Shown one piece after another: positions 34,806 through 43,831 of a DNA stretch of 64,000 bases. Numbering within the stretch: the stretch's first letter is position 1; each line of letters begins with the position of its first letter. The DNA lies in assembly GCA_964035575.1 (NCBI GenBank), contig OZ037878.1:868001-932000 (forward strand), read 5' to 3'. The notes beneath the pieces are model-generated. The model saw only the letters and a list, made by a program, of their open reading frames with translations. It was not told where the DNA came from and made no database searches. This DNA comes from Rhynchopus sp. YZ270_cl-10 (taxonomy: Eukaryota > Euglenozoa > Diplonemea > Diplonemida > Diplonemidae). Position numbers and translations under genes: made by a program.

Positions 34806-35026
34806 TCGTGCTGAGGTGTGCTGCTGTTTTGTGTCAGAGTGAGCTGAGTAATGTTTGTCATCAGAGTCGATCAAGCTAACAGGAAACGTTGAAAAGGTTT
34901 GTCATCACGTCTCGGGGAAATGGAAGTTGGAAACAGCACAGACAGGTCTCTTGCCAAGGTTGACAGGCAGATGTGAGGGAGTTACCCAAATGACCGCCAG
35001 AGGACCTTGTCCTCAATCAAATGATA
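34806..35026 (-). repeat. Orphan 5' flank of a lost LRR gene copy
   Basis: This ~220 bp matches the region just upstream of LRR copies B and D (GCTGAGGTGTGCTGCTGTTT, a GATCAAGCTAACAGGAAACG phrase, TTGACAGGCAGATGTGAGGG), but no LRR coding sequence precedes it. It is directly interrupted by the foldback-like element at 35027. An additional array copy therefore once lay to its left. Confidence 0.75.
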
Positions 35027-36014
35027 TGGTGCTATCCGGGGGGCGGCGTTTCACAAAGTTTCACAAAATTTCAATCAAAATCACAACTTTTCACAACTTT
35101 TCACAACTATTCACAACTTTTCACAACTTTCACAACTTTTCACAATTTTCAATCAAAATCACAACTTTTCACAACTATTCACAACTTTTCACAAAATTCC
35201 ACAAAATTTCAATCAAAATCACAACTTTTCACAACGTTTCACACGTAAAGGCTCAAGAGGGTTGTGAAAACTTGTGAAAACTTGTGAAGAGTTGTGAAGA
35301 GTTGTGAAGAGTTGTGAAGAGTTGTGAAGAGTTGTGAAGAGTTGTGAAGAGTTGTGAAGAGTTGTGAAGAGTTGTGAAGACATGAGGGTTTTTTTAGCTT
35401 GCATCTCGGTCTTATGAGCTGTAACGATGGTGCAGAGTGTGTAGCCCGTCCATCAGCAGCAGGGGAGACAGCAAACGTCTACTAGGACGCCAGGGCAAAC
35501 GACCCTTCGTCGTCAATGCTTGAACATCAGCTCTGTGCAGGTGCTGTGCATCTCCTACTTCCAGCGAGTCCGCCGGCTCCATCGCCTCCAGCAGCTTCAG
35601 TCTCTGCATCTTCTTCTGGTACATCCAAAAGAACAGTAGGCAGATTCGCGGACACGAAACCTGTAAGAGGTGGTGGTTGTTTAAAAGATTATCCAAATAA
35701 TGTAATCAATTGGTGTGCAATTCCCCGTGGTTCTACCGTGTTTCTACCAGTTGTTGTCACTCCGTAAAGGGGGGGGTAGAGATGCTGGAATTTTAATTCT
35801 GCTACTTGAGTTAAATAAATTTGTACACAGTGACCCTACCCGTAAACCCGAAAAACTTCCCAAAAAACTCGCCTACTCGCCCAAAACCAGGGATATTGCT
35901 AACTTTCGGGATTTTGGGATTTCGTGGGGCGATGGTCGAAAAAAGGGGGGGGAGTGCGGACTTTTTTTTCCAGTCGATCCCGGGCGCGCTTCGCGCGCCC
36001 GGTCCCCACCTTAG

Positions 36015-36360
36015 CTCAAGTTGGGGGCCTCCGGCGGAATGTATGAATTCCGTGGTTGTCCAACTGCGGAGTTCGGCACTTCAATGATATTTACACCAGG
36101 CAGACGGGGCACACGAATTATCAGTAACCTCAGTACATTTACAAAAGAAACGGCGGTCGTGGTACCCAAAGGTTCCTGGCGAAGCCACGGTACGCAACAT
36201 TCCTAAAATTTGGCTTAAATTTGCACATTTTTACTGCCAAACTCTGTCATGGGAAGGGTGGGTTGCAAGCTTGCGCCGCAGGCGCACGGTACGCTACTTT
36301 TTGTCTTTCGCCATGCTGCATGCTTCCTTTTCCTTCGGCGCTTGACCAATTGCATAGTAC
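36015..36360 (+). repeat. Dispersed repeat family, copy 2, nested in the foldback-like element
   Basis: Same landmarks as 18612-18960 (GTTGGGGGCCTCCGGCGGAA, then GCGAAGCCACGGTACGCAAC), plus the downstream GCCGCAGGCGCACGGTACGC block shared with 58343-58770. Just before it, CGGGCGCGCTTCGCGCGCCCG (35980-36000) is a strong hairpin like the one at 58312-58332. Confidence 0.7.
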
Positions 36361-36613
36361 CATAGTACACTAGTTACCGTGGGGCGATGGTGCGATGGTT
36401 TATGGAAAGGGGGGGAACCCCAAATTCAGTGGGGCGATGGTCGATGGTTAGCAATATCCCTGGCCCAAAACTCGCCCATTTTTGGGGGGCGAGTTTTGGC
36501 GAGTTTTTTTTTTTTGGTAGGGATTTTACCTTGGGAAAAGTGTACAAACAAAACTATGAGGGAAATTTGAGTTTTGAAGAGAGAATTTTTTTCGTTCCGC
36601 TTGAACAAGACCT

Positions 36614-37118
36614 CTACAGTTTGCTTTGTAGGCTTCCACAACCCGTAAACCCGTCCAGCTGTAGGTTCTGCAGATCCATGAAGCTTGCACAGATGGGTGC
36701 GATGTAGTCGTGGGGGAATACCGCCAAGGGGTGGCCTGCAGTGTTGCCATTTACCGGCATGGCGAGGGCATTGTTGTATAGCGAGTGTAGCCTCGGTTCA
36801 TCCATGTCTTCGTCATCCTCCGGATTGTAGCACGTCTTGTCCCCCGGTATCTGTATGGCACAGCCACTGTTACATTCCTAGAGATGAAAGAACAAGACAA
36901 CACTTCTGTACCCACGCATCAAAATTGTGGAAAACTTTGCACCCCAAAACACCTCAACAACGCCCGCCAAAAGGCGCCCCTTGTTGCTGGGAGTTGGTTT
37001 TCATGTTTGATACCTGCATAGCGGGCATTCCTCTGAGTCCAATGCTGTTGGCCTGTCTGCGGCGTTGCACCGAAGGTGCAGGAAGACAGGGTCTGTGGTA
37101 ATTTTTGCGGTGTCGCAT
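36614..37118 (-). CDS. Hypothetical two-exon cargo gene inside the foldback-like element
   Basis: Exon 1 (37014-37118, ATG 37118) and exon 2 (36614-36877) join at GCAG|GTATCA...TCTCTAG|GAATG in phase 0 to 122 codons including the TAG stop. The product starts MRHRKNYHRPCLPAP and contains QECNSGCAIQIPGDKTC and NPEDDEDMDEP. Six cysteines are seen and there is no signal peptide. I do not recognise the family. Support is limited to a consistent splice frame, coding-like composition in exon 2 and the same orientation as host genes. It could be a captured host fragment or an incidental frame. Confidence 0.33.
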
Positions 37119-38396
37119 TCCCTCATGCGTGGGTCACTCACACTTGAGGTCATGTGACACTGCGTGGGTCTGGGTACCTGGGTACGTGGGTACATGTGAC
37201 CACGTGTGACTTGTCACACCTGTGCGCAAAAAATCGCAAAAACCCGAAACGCGAATCGCAAAAAATCGCATTGCGAATTTTTCGCATTTTTTTTCCGATT
37301 TTTCCTGGTTTGCGAATTTCGTAGCAGAATACAACCCGGATCACCCCACTTTCAGGTGATTTCTGCACTTTTGGGGTCAATGCGTGCACAAACTGGCTTC
37401 CGGAACCCTAAAACCAAAAATCCCCAAAAAATGCCCACAAAGTAAAAATGAAGCCCACCCCATTTTGCGTACTTGTTGCGCAGTTGTTGCGTACTTGGTA
37501 TTCTTTATTTCTGGGGTACCAATATTAATAAGGCACGGTATAGATTTGATGAGGTTGGCGCTTTGATAGCCATTTGAGTTGTTTTGGGGAAGTACATACC
37601 ATAAATCACACATTGTCGCGGAAGGGCTCAGCCGTGTTCAGTCAAAATCGGCGCGTCCTGTGGTTACAATAAGCTCTGTCGTGTTCCCACCGTGACCACT
37701 ACCCATGCCAACCCCCCTTCAGAAAGCCCCTATAAAAATCAAAAAACGGGCTCACAAAATTTCAATCAAAATCACAACTTTTCACAACTATTCACAACTT
37801 TTCACAACTTTTCACAAAGTTTCGCAAAATTTCAATCAAAATCACAACTTTTCACAACTATTCACAACTTTTCACAACTATTCACAACTTTCACAACTTT
37901 TCACAATTTTCAAACAAAATCACAACTTTTCACAACTTTTCACAAAATTTCAAACAAAATCACAACTTTTCACAACGTTTCACAACTTTTCACAACATAC
38001 AGTTGTGAAAAGTTGTGAAAAGTTGTGAAAAGTTGTGAAACGTTGTGAAAAGTTGTGCAAAGTTGTGAAATGTTGCGAAACGTTGTGACACGTTGTGCAT
38101 AGGATTGAAATTGTGTGATATTTTGTGAAAATTTGTGAAACTTTGTGAAACGCCGCCCCCCGGATAGCACCATGATACCTTCTTCTTTCAGGTTGGGGAG
38201 GGAGGTGATAAAAACGCTGCATAAACTCTCGAGGGAGGTGGGAATGTCTTGTTTTGTCTGTTTTGTGTTGCGACTGAAAAACAGGGAAAAGAAAGAAAAG
38301 TTGAAAGATGTACCGCAACACGTCTTCACCACCATCGCATGAGGGAACAAGAAAAAGGCGGACAAAACCCGCAAACCCAATTCAATCCACGTCCAT

Positions 38397-39617
38397 TCAA
38401 CCCTTTTTAACCCTCTTGCCAGGACGCACAACAGCGGTGTCCCTCTTCACTCGTGGCGTCTGTTCCTCCTCACCTTCATCCTCGCTGCACGCAGGCGAAC
38501 CCTTGCTCTCTGCGAACCCTGCTTCCCTTTCCTCAGAGGGCTCTGTGTCTGCATGAAGACGCTTCCGCCTGCACCCTTCTTTCTGTACGGTTGCGGGGTC
38601 GGGCACGTTGTCAGTCTCGCATCTCAGACCGTGAATCGCGTTTGTCGGTAAACCCACTCCTTTCGCAAGCAACCTCCTCACAACCAGAGCGTCCTTGCTC
38701 AACCCTGAGGCATCGATTGTTGTTAACTCGAAGCAGTATAAGAAGAAGTCCTTCCCAATACTCCTGACCCCGCTCAACGCAGACAGGCCATCGACGACTT
38801 GCAAGCACGAGCCATCCCCAAAGAAGCCCTCCCCAACGGTAACGACACTCCTCAACCCCGAAAGACAAACTCTCTTCAACGACGAGCAGCGGAAAAGAAA
38901 GTGGTCACCTATTTCGGTGACATTGCTCAACCCCGAGAGGTCCACGGACGTCAAATGCTTGCAGTAGCTAAGAAAATACCCCTCAATCACAGTCACGCGG
39001 CGAAACACAGAGAGGTCAACCGTTCGCAATGCAGAGTCGGCAAAAAATCCTTGGCCTATTTTAGTGACACTGCCGAACCCCGACAGGTTGATGCTCTCCA
39101 ATCGCCCGACGCTGTTGATGAAGTGATCTCCAATCACAGTCACATTGCACAACCCTGAAAGGTCAAGCTCTGTCAACTCCGTGCACCAGTTCAGGAAGCC
39201 ATTCCCTATTTCGGTGACAACCGACACAGCACTAAGGTCAAGTCGCGTTAACTCACTGACTTGCAAGAACTCATCAGGAATCTCAGTCGCAACCTCCGCC
39301 TCCAAAAGCAAACGCGCAACGTCCGGATTCTTCACAGTCGCCAACCTCTGTTTTCTCAGGTCTGTCTCGCCCAATGCGTGAAGTGCTGCAATGGCAGCAA
39401 ACTTCGTTGTCCTCATGAGCATAATCGTGTCCCCAGCACTCAACTCCTTGATGCCCTCCTCTTCACGCAGCACCTCCCCTCTGAAAGTCATCTGAAAGCT
39501 GTCTTCCTGCAACCCTGCTGCAGACGCCACCTTCAGACGCAGGTGTCCAAGTGCATCATCCACACCCACCTCCACCACATGTTCCTTCTCATCAAAATCC
39601 TTGATCGTGATATCCAT
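38397..39617 (-). CDS. Ubiquitin-like/LRR protein, array copy B
   Basis: 406 aa from MDITIKDFDEKE. It has the ubiquitin-like N-terminus, eight LRRs and the basic tail described for copy A, and they are almost unchanged. Variable positions here include IPDEFLQVSELT in repeat 1, IGNGFLNWCTEL in repeat 2, IGDHFINSVGRL in repeat 3 and VGEGFFGDGSCL in repeat 7. The frame is fully open. The 5' flank has an AG acceptor candidate (CACCTCAGCAG) ~35 bp before the ATG, which fits trans-splicing. It is probably functional. Confidence 0.85.
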   Translation of the reverse strand: MDITIKDFDEKEHVVEVGVDDALGHLRLKVASAAGLQEDSFQMTFRGEVLREEEGIKELSAGDTIMLMRTTKFAAIAALHALGETDLRKQRLATVKNPDVARLLLEAEVATEIPDEFLQVSELTRLDLSAVSVVTEIGNGFLNWCTELTELDLSGLCNVTVIGDHFINSVGRLESINLSGFGSVTKIGQGFFADSALRTVDLSVFRRVTVIEGYFLSYCKHLTSVDLSGLSNVTEIGDHFLFRCSSLKRVCLSGLRSVVTVGEGFFGDGSCLQVVDGLSALSGVRSIGKDFFLYCFELTTIDASGLSKDALVVRRLLAKGVGLPTNAIHGLRCETDNVPDPATVQKEGCRRKRLHADTEPSEEREAGFAESKGSPACSEDEGEEEQTPRVKRDTAVVRPGKRVKKG

Positions 39618-40087
39618 TTTTTGTGTTTTTGTGTTTTGTGCTGTGTCTCTGCTGAGGTGTGCTGCTGTTTTGTGTCAGAGTGAGCTGAGTAATGTTTGTC
39701 ATCAGAGTCGATCAAGCTAACAGGAAACGTGGAAAAGGTTTGTCATCACGTCTCGGGGAAATGAAAGTTGGAAACAGCACAGACAGGTCTCTTGCCAAGG
39801 TTGACAGGCAGATGTGAGGGAGTTACCCAAATGACCGCCAGAGGACCTTGTCCTCAATCAAATGATACCTTCTTCTTTCAGGTTGGGGAGGGAGGTGATA
39901 AAAACGCTGCATAAACTCTCGAGGGAGGTGGGAATGTCTTGTTTTGTCTGTTTTGTGTTGCGACTGAAAAACAGGGAAAAGAAAGAAAACTTGAAAGATG
40001 TACCGCAACACGTCTTCACCACCATCGCATGAGGGAACAAGAAAAAAGGAGGAGAAAACCCACAAACCCAATTCAATCCACGTTCAT

Positions 40088-41307
40088 TCAACCCTTTTTA
40101 ACCCTCTTGCCAGGACGCACAACAGCGGTGTCCCTCTTCACTCGTGGCGTCTGTTCCTCCTCACCTTCATCCTCGCTGCACGCAGGCGAACCCTTGCTCT
40201 CTGCGAACCCTGCTTCCCTTTCCTCAGAGGGCTCTGTGTCTGCATGAAGACGCTTCCGCCTGCACCCTTCTTTCTGCACGGTTGCGGGGTCGGGCACGTT
40301 GTCAGTCTCGCATCTCAGACCGTGAATCGCGTTTGTCGGCAAAGGTGGTTCTTTCGCAAGCAACCTCCTCACAACCAGAGCGTCCTTGCTCAACCCTGAG
40401 GCATCGATTCTTGTGAACTCTGGGCAGCGGCGGAAGAAGCCCTTCCCAATACTCCTGACCCCGCTCAACGCAGACAGGCCATCGACGACTTGCAAGACTA
40501 AGCAATGCCGAAAGAAGTTCTGTCCAACGGTAACGACACTCCTCAGCCCCGAAAGACAAACTCTCTCCAACGCCGAGCAGTCGCAAAGAAATCCGTCACC
40601 TATTTCGGTGACATTGCTCAACCCCGAGAGGTCCACGGACGTTAACTGTCCGCATCCTCTCAGAAAACCCTCCTCAATCACAGTCACGTGTCGAAACACA
40701 GAGAGGTCAACCGTTCGCAATGCAGAGTAGGCAAGAAAGCCTTCACCTATTTCAGTGACACTGCCGAACCCCGACAGGTTGATGCTCTCCAATCCCACGG
40801 CGAAGGTGATGAAGCTACCTCCTATCACAGTCACATTGCACAACCCTGAAAGGTCAAGCTCTGTCAAATGTGGGCACCAGTGCAGGAAGGCGTCCCCTAT
40901 TTCTGTGACAACCGACACAGCACTAAGGTCAAGTCGCGTTAACGCACTCTCTTGCAAGAACTCATCAGGAATCTCAGTCGCAACCTCCGCCTCCAAAAGC
41001 AAACGCGCAACGTCCGGATTCTTCACAGTCGCCAACCTCTCTTTTGTCAGGTCTGTCTCGCCCAATGCGTGAAGTGCTGCAATGGCAGCAAACTTCGTTG
41101 TCCTCACGAGCATAATCGTGTCCCCAGCACTCAACTCCTTGATGCCCTCCTCTTCACGCAGCACCTCCCCTCTGAAAGTCATCTGAAAGCTGTCTTCCTG
41201 CAACCCTGCTGCAGACGCCACCTTCAGACGCAGGTGTCCAAGTGCATCATCCACACCCACCTCCACCACATGTTCCTTCTCATCAAATCCTTTGTCGTGA
41301 TATCCAT
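40088..41307 (-). pseudogene. Ubiquitin-like/LRR protein, array copy C, frameshifted at the start
   Basis: This is homologous to B and D over its whole length but 1220 nt instead of 1221. One base is missing around codons 5-8 (GACAAAGGATTTGATG, where B has GATCAAGGATTTTGATG). From the conserved ATG the frame therefore stops after 27 codons. Downstream of the missing base the frame is fully open, with its own variable residues (IGDAFLHWCPHL, IEEGFLRGCGQL, VGQNFFRHCLVL). The rest is not decayed, so the lesion is young, is a sequencing error in a T run, or is bypassed by an upstream in-frame ATG at 41500. Any of these is possible. Confidence 0.75.
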
Positions 41308-41731
41308 TTTTTGTGTTTTTGTGTTTTGTGCTGTGTCTCTGCTGAGGTGTGCTGCTTTGTGTCAGAGTGAGCTGAGTAATGTTTGTCATTACGTCTCGGG
41401 GAAATAGAAGTCGGAAACAGCACAGACAGGTCTCTTGCCAAGGTTGACAGGCAGATGTGAGGGAGTTACCCAAATGACCGCCAGAGGACCTTGTCCTCAA
41501 TCAAATGATACCTTCTTCTTTCAGGTTGGGGAGGGAGGTGATAAAAACGCTGCATAAACTCTCGAGGGAGGTGGGAATGTCTTGTTTTGTTTGTTTTGTG
41601 TTGCAACTGAAAAACAGGGAAAAAGAAAGAAAACATGGATGATGTACCGCAACACGTCTCCACCACCATCGCAAGAGGGAACAAGAAAAAAGGAGGACAA
41701 AACCCGCAAACCCAATGCAATCCACGTCCAT

Positions 41732-42952
41732 TCAACCCTTCTTAACCCTCTTGCCAGGACGCACAACAGCGGTGTCCCTCTTCACTTGTGGCGTCTGTTC
41801 CTCCTCACCTTCATCCTCGCTGCACGCAGGCGAATCCTTGCTCTCTGCGAACCCTGCTTCCCTTTCCTCAGAGGGCTCTGTGTCTGCATGAAGACGCTTC
41901 CGCCTGCACCCTTCTTTCTGCACGGTTGCGGGGTCGGGCACGTTGTCAGTCTCGCATCTCAGCCCGTGAATCGCGTTTGTCGGCAAAGGCGGTTCTTTCT
42001 CAAGCAACCTCCTCACAACCAGAGCGTCCTTGCTCAACCCTGAGGCATCGATTCTTGTTAACTCTGAGCAGGACATTAAGAAGCCCTCCCCAATACTCCT
42101 GACCCCGCTCAACGCAGACAGGCCATCGACGACTTGCAAGAGCAAGCAATACCCAAAGAAGTACGGCCCGATGGTAACGACACTCCTCAACCCCGAAAGA
42201 CAAACTCTCTTCAACGCCGAGCAGCTGTAAAGAAAATTGTCACCTATTTTGGTGACATTGCTCAACCCCGAAAGGTCCACGGACGTCAAATGGCTGCAGT
42301 GGCTAAGAAAATTCCGCTCAATCACAGTCACACCGCGAAACACAGAGAGGTCAACCGTTCGCAATGCAGAGCTGACAAGAAAGTCTTCACCTATTTCAGT
42401 GACACTGCCGAACCCCGACAGGTTGATGCTCTCCACTCCATCGGCGAAGGTGATGAAGTAACCTCCTATCACAGTCACATTGCACAACCCTGAAAGGTCA
42501 AGCTCTGTCAACTGTGTGCAATTGTACAGGAAGTAATCCCCTATTGCGGTAACGACCGACACAGCACTAAGGTCAAGTCGCGTTAACTCACTCTGTTGCA
42601 AGAAGTCATCAGGAATGACAGTCGCAACCTCGGCCTCCAAAAGCAAACGCGCAACGTCCGGATCGTCCATAGTCACCAACCTCTCTTTTGTCAGGTCTGT
42701 CTCGCCCAATGCGTGAAGTGCTGCAATGGCAGCAAACTTCGTTGTCCTCACGAGCATAATCGTGTCCCCAGCACTCAGCTCCTTGATGCCCTCCTCTTCA
42801 CGCAGCACCTCCCCTCTGAAAGTCATCTGAAAGCTGTCTTCCTGCAACCCTGCTGCAGACGCCACCTTCAGACGCAGGTGTCCAAGTGCATCATCCACAC
42901 CCACCTCCACCACATGTTCCTTCTCATCAAAATCCTTGATCGTGAGATCCAT
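41732..42952 (-). CDS. Ubiquitin-like/LRR protein, array copy D
   Basis: 406 aa, fully open from MDLTIKDFDEKE. The scaffold is identical to B and C over most of its length. Distinct residues appear in the repeats (IPDDFLQQSELT, IGDYFLYNCTQL, IGGYFITFADGV, IERNFLSHCSHL, IGPYFFGYCLLL). A few scaffold changes (MDDPDVAR where the others have VKNPDVAR, and LLEKEPPLP near the end) are shared with C or private. It is the first unit of the array in the direction of transcription, 880 bp downstream of presenilin. Confidence 0.85.
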   Translation of the reverse strand: MDLTIKDFDEKEHVVEVGVDDALGHLRLKVASAAGLQEDSFQMTFRGEVLREEEGIKELSAGDTIMLVRTTKFAAIAALHALGETDLTKERLVTMDDPDVARLLLEAEVATVIPDDFLQQSELTRLDLSAVSVVTAIGDYFLYNCTQLTELDLSGLCNVTVIGGYFITFADGVESINLSGFGSVTEIGEDFLVSSALRTVDLSVFRGVTVIERNFLSHCSHLTSVDLSGLSNVTKIGDNFLYSCSALKRVCLSGLRSVVTIGPYFFGYCLLLQVVDGLSALSGVRSIGEGFLMSCSELTRIDASGLSKDALVVRRLLEKEPPLPTNAIHGLRCETDNVPDPATVQKEGCRRKRLHADTEPSEEREAGFAESKDSPACSEDEGEEEQTPQVKRDTAVVRPGKRVKKG

Positions 42953-43122
42953 TTTTGTGTTTCTGTGTTGTTGTGCTGTATCTCTGCTGAGGTGTGCTGC
43001 TGTTTCATGTCAGAGTGAGCTGAGTAATGTTTGTCATCAGAGTCGATCAAGCTAACAGGAAACGTTGAAAAGGTTTGTCATCACGTCTCGGGGAAATGGA
43101 AGTTGGAAACAGCACAGAAAGG

Positions 43123-43831
43123 TCTCGCAATTACTTTCTTTTGAACTTAAAAAGCTGCGACAGGGAAGTCAGAACAAGCGCCAGAAGCTGAGGTAGGGCA
43201 GGGGAGTTTTTTTAGAATTAGTCAAAGAAATAAATTTGTTTTCATTTAAAACCAAAATGCACTATCCAACACAGGGGGGATGTCTGGGGACAAAAAAAGG
43301 TTTCTGTATTGTTGGTAGGTGGGAGCGTTTTTCGCCAAAAGTCAGGAAGAAAAGCATAACACATGCAGCCCTAAAAAGTACGAGGTCCGAAAACCATCAT
43401 GTATAAGGGGCTAAAGAGTCGTGGTGAGTTCAAATAATGATCCGTTCCCCACTTCAAGACGTCGGATGGTAATGTACATCAAGAACCAAACCAACCATTT
43501 TTCTTATGTTTTTTGTTTTTTTTTTCCCCTCCCGAGTCAAGCCCGAAATGAACGACAAAAGAATAGCTGAATGCATGCACCTCACGGTCCCACACCTCCA
43601 CATTTTATTTTCCATAACACTCAGGATAGGAGGATCTACTGCAGCCTTTCTGCTCAACAAAAGAGAAATATATGGAAGGAGACCCCAAGTCTCACTGTAT
43701 CAACTCATGTGGCAGTCCGACCTTTTTTCAGAACAAAGCGCAGCAAAGACCTTTATGCCCCTTTACCTCCCCCAGTGGGGGAAAGAGCTATTTCCCCCCC
43801 TTTTGCCAAAGCTTAGAAAAGCCTTTCTGTC
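43123..43831. other. Intergenic region between presenilin and LRR array
   Basis: No gene is seen. It has a T-run followed by a CCCCTCCCG tract around 43507-43535 and a CCCC-rich tract at 43770-43802 close to the presenilin stop. Confidence 0.5.

Larger units (their letters stand above)
35027..38172. mobile_element. Foldback-like transposable element, 3.1 kb, inserted in the LRR array
   Basis: Both ends carry TGGTGCTATCCGGGGGGCGG followed by CGTTTCACAAAGTTTCACAA in inverted orientation (~41 bp matching). Each end has a subterminal array that is itself an inverted pair: TTTCACAAC-type units at 35048-35246 and TTGTGAAGAG-type units at 35261-35385 on the left; 37751-37997 and 38004-38155 on the right. 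The uninterrupted junction in the other units is AATCAAATGATACCTTC. Here the left flank ends AATCAAATGATA and the right flank starts TGATACCTTC, giving a 5-bp target duplication TGATA (3 bp if the end is placed two bases differently). The interior includes a dispersed repeat (36015-36360) and a possible two-exon gene. No transposase is recognised, so it is probably non-autonomous. Confidence 0.8.
38173..43122 (-). repeat. Tandem array of LRR gene units (~1.65 kb period)
   Basis: Units begin at TGATACCTTC: 38173 (copy B), 39863 (copy C) and 41506 (copy D), with periods of 1690 and 1643 bp. Each holds a 3' flank, the coding region and a 5' flank that are near identical between units. Copy C's 5' flank lacks ~45 bp between two GTTTGTCAT repeats. 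The last unit ends at ~43122, where similarity stops after AGCACAGAAAGGTCTCGCAA. Confidence 0.9.

Noticed and set aside
35048-38155. Regular TTTCACAAC/GTTGTGAAA repeats as a CRISPR-like array
   Set aside because: Units are contiguous without unique spacers, and the setting is a eukaryotic foldback-like element.
40088-41500. Treating LRR copy C as an intact 470-aa gene starting at 41500
   Set aside because: The extra 65 residues come from the 5' flank, which is non-coding in the other copies. A one-base deletion at the conserved start explains the frame. An alternative start remains possible but unsupported.
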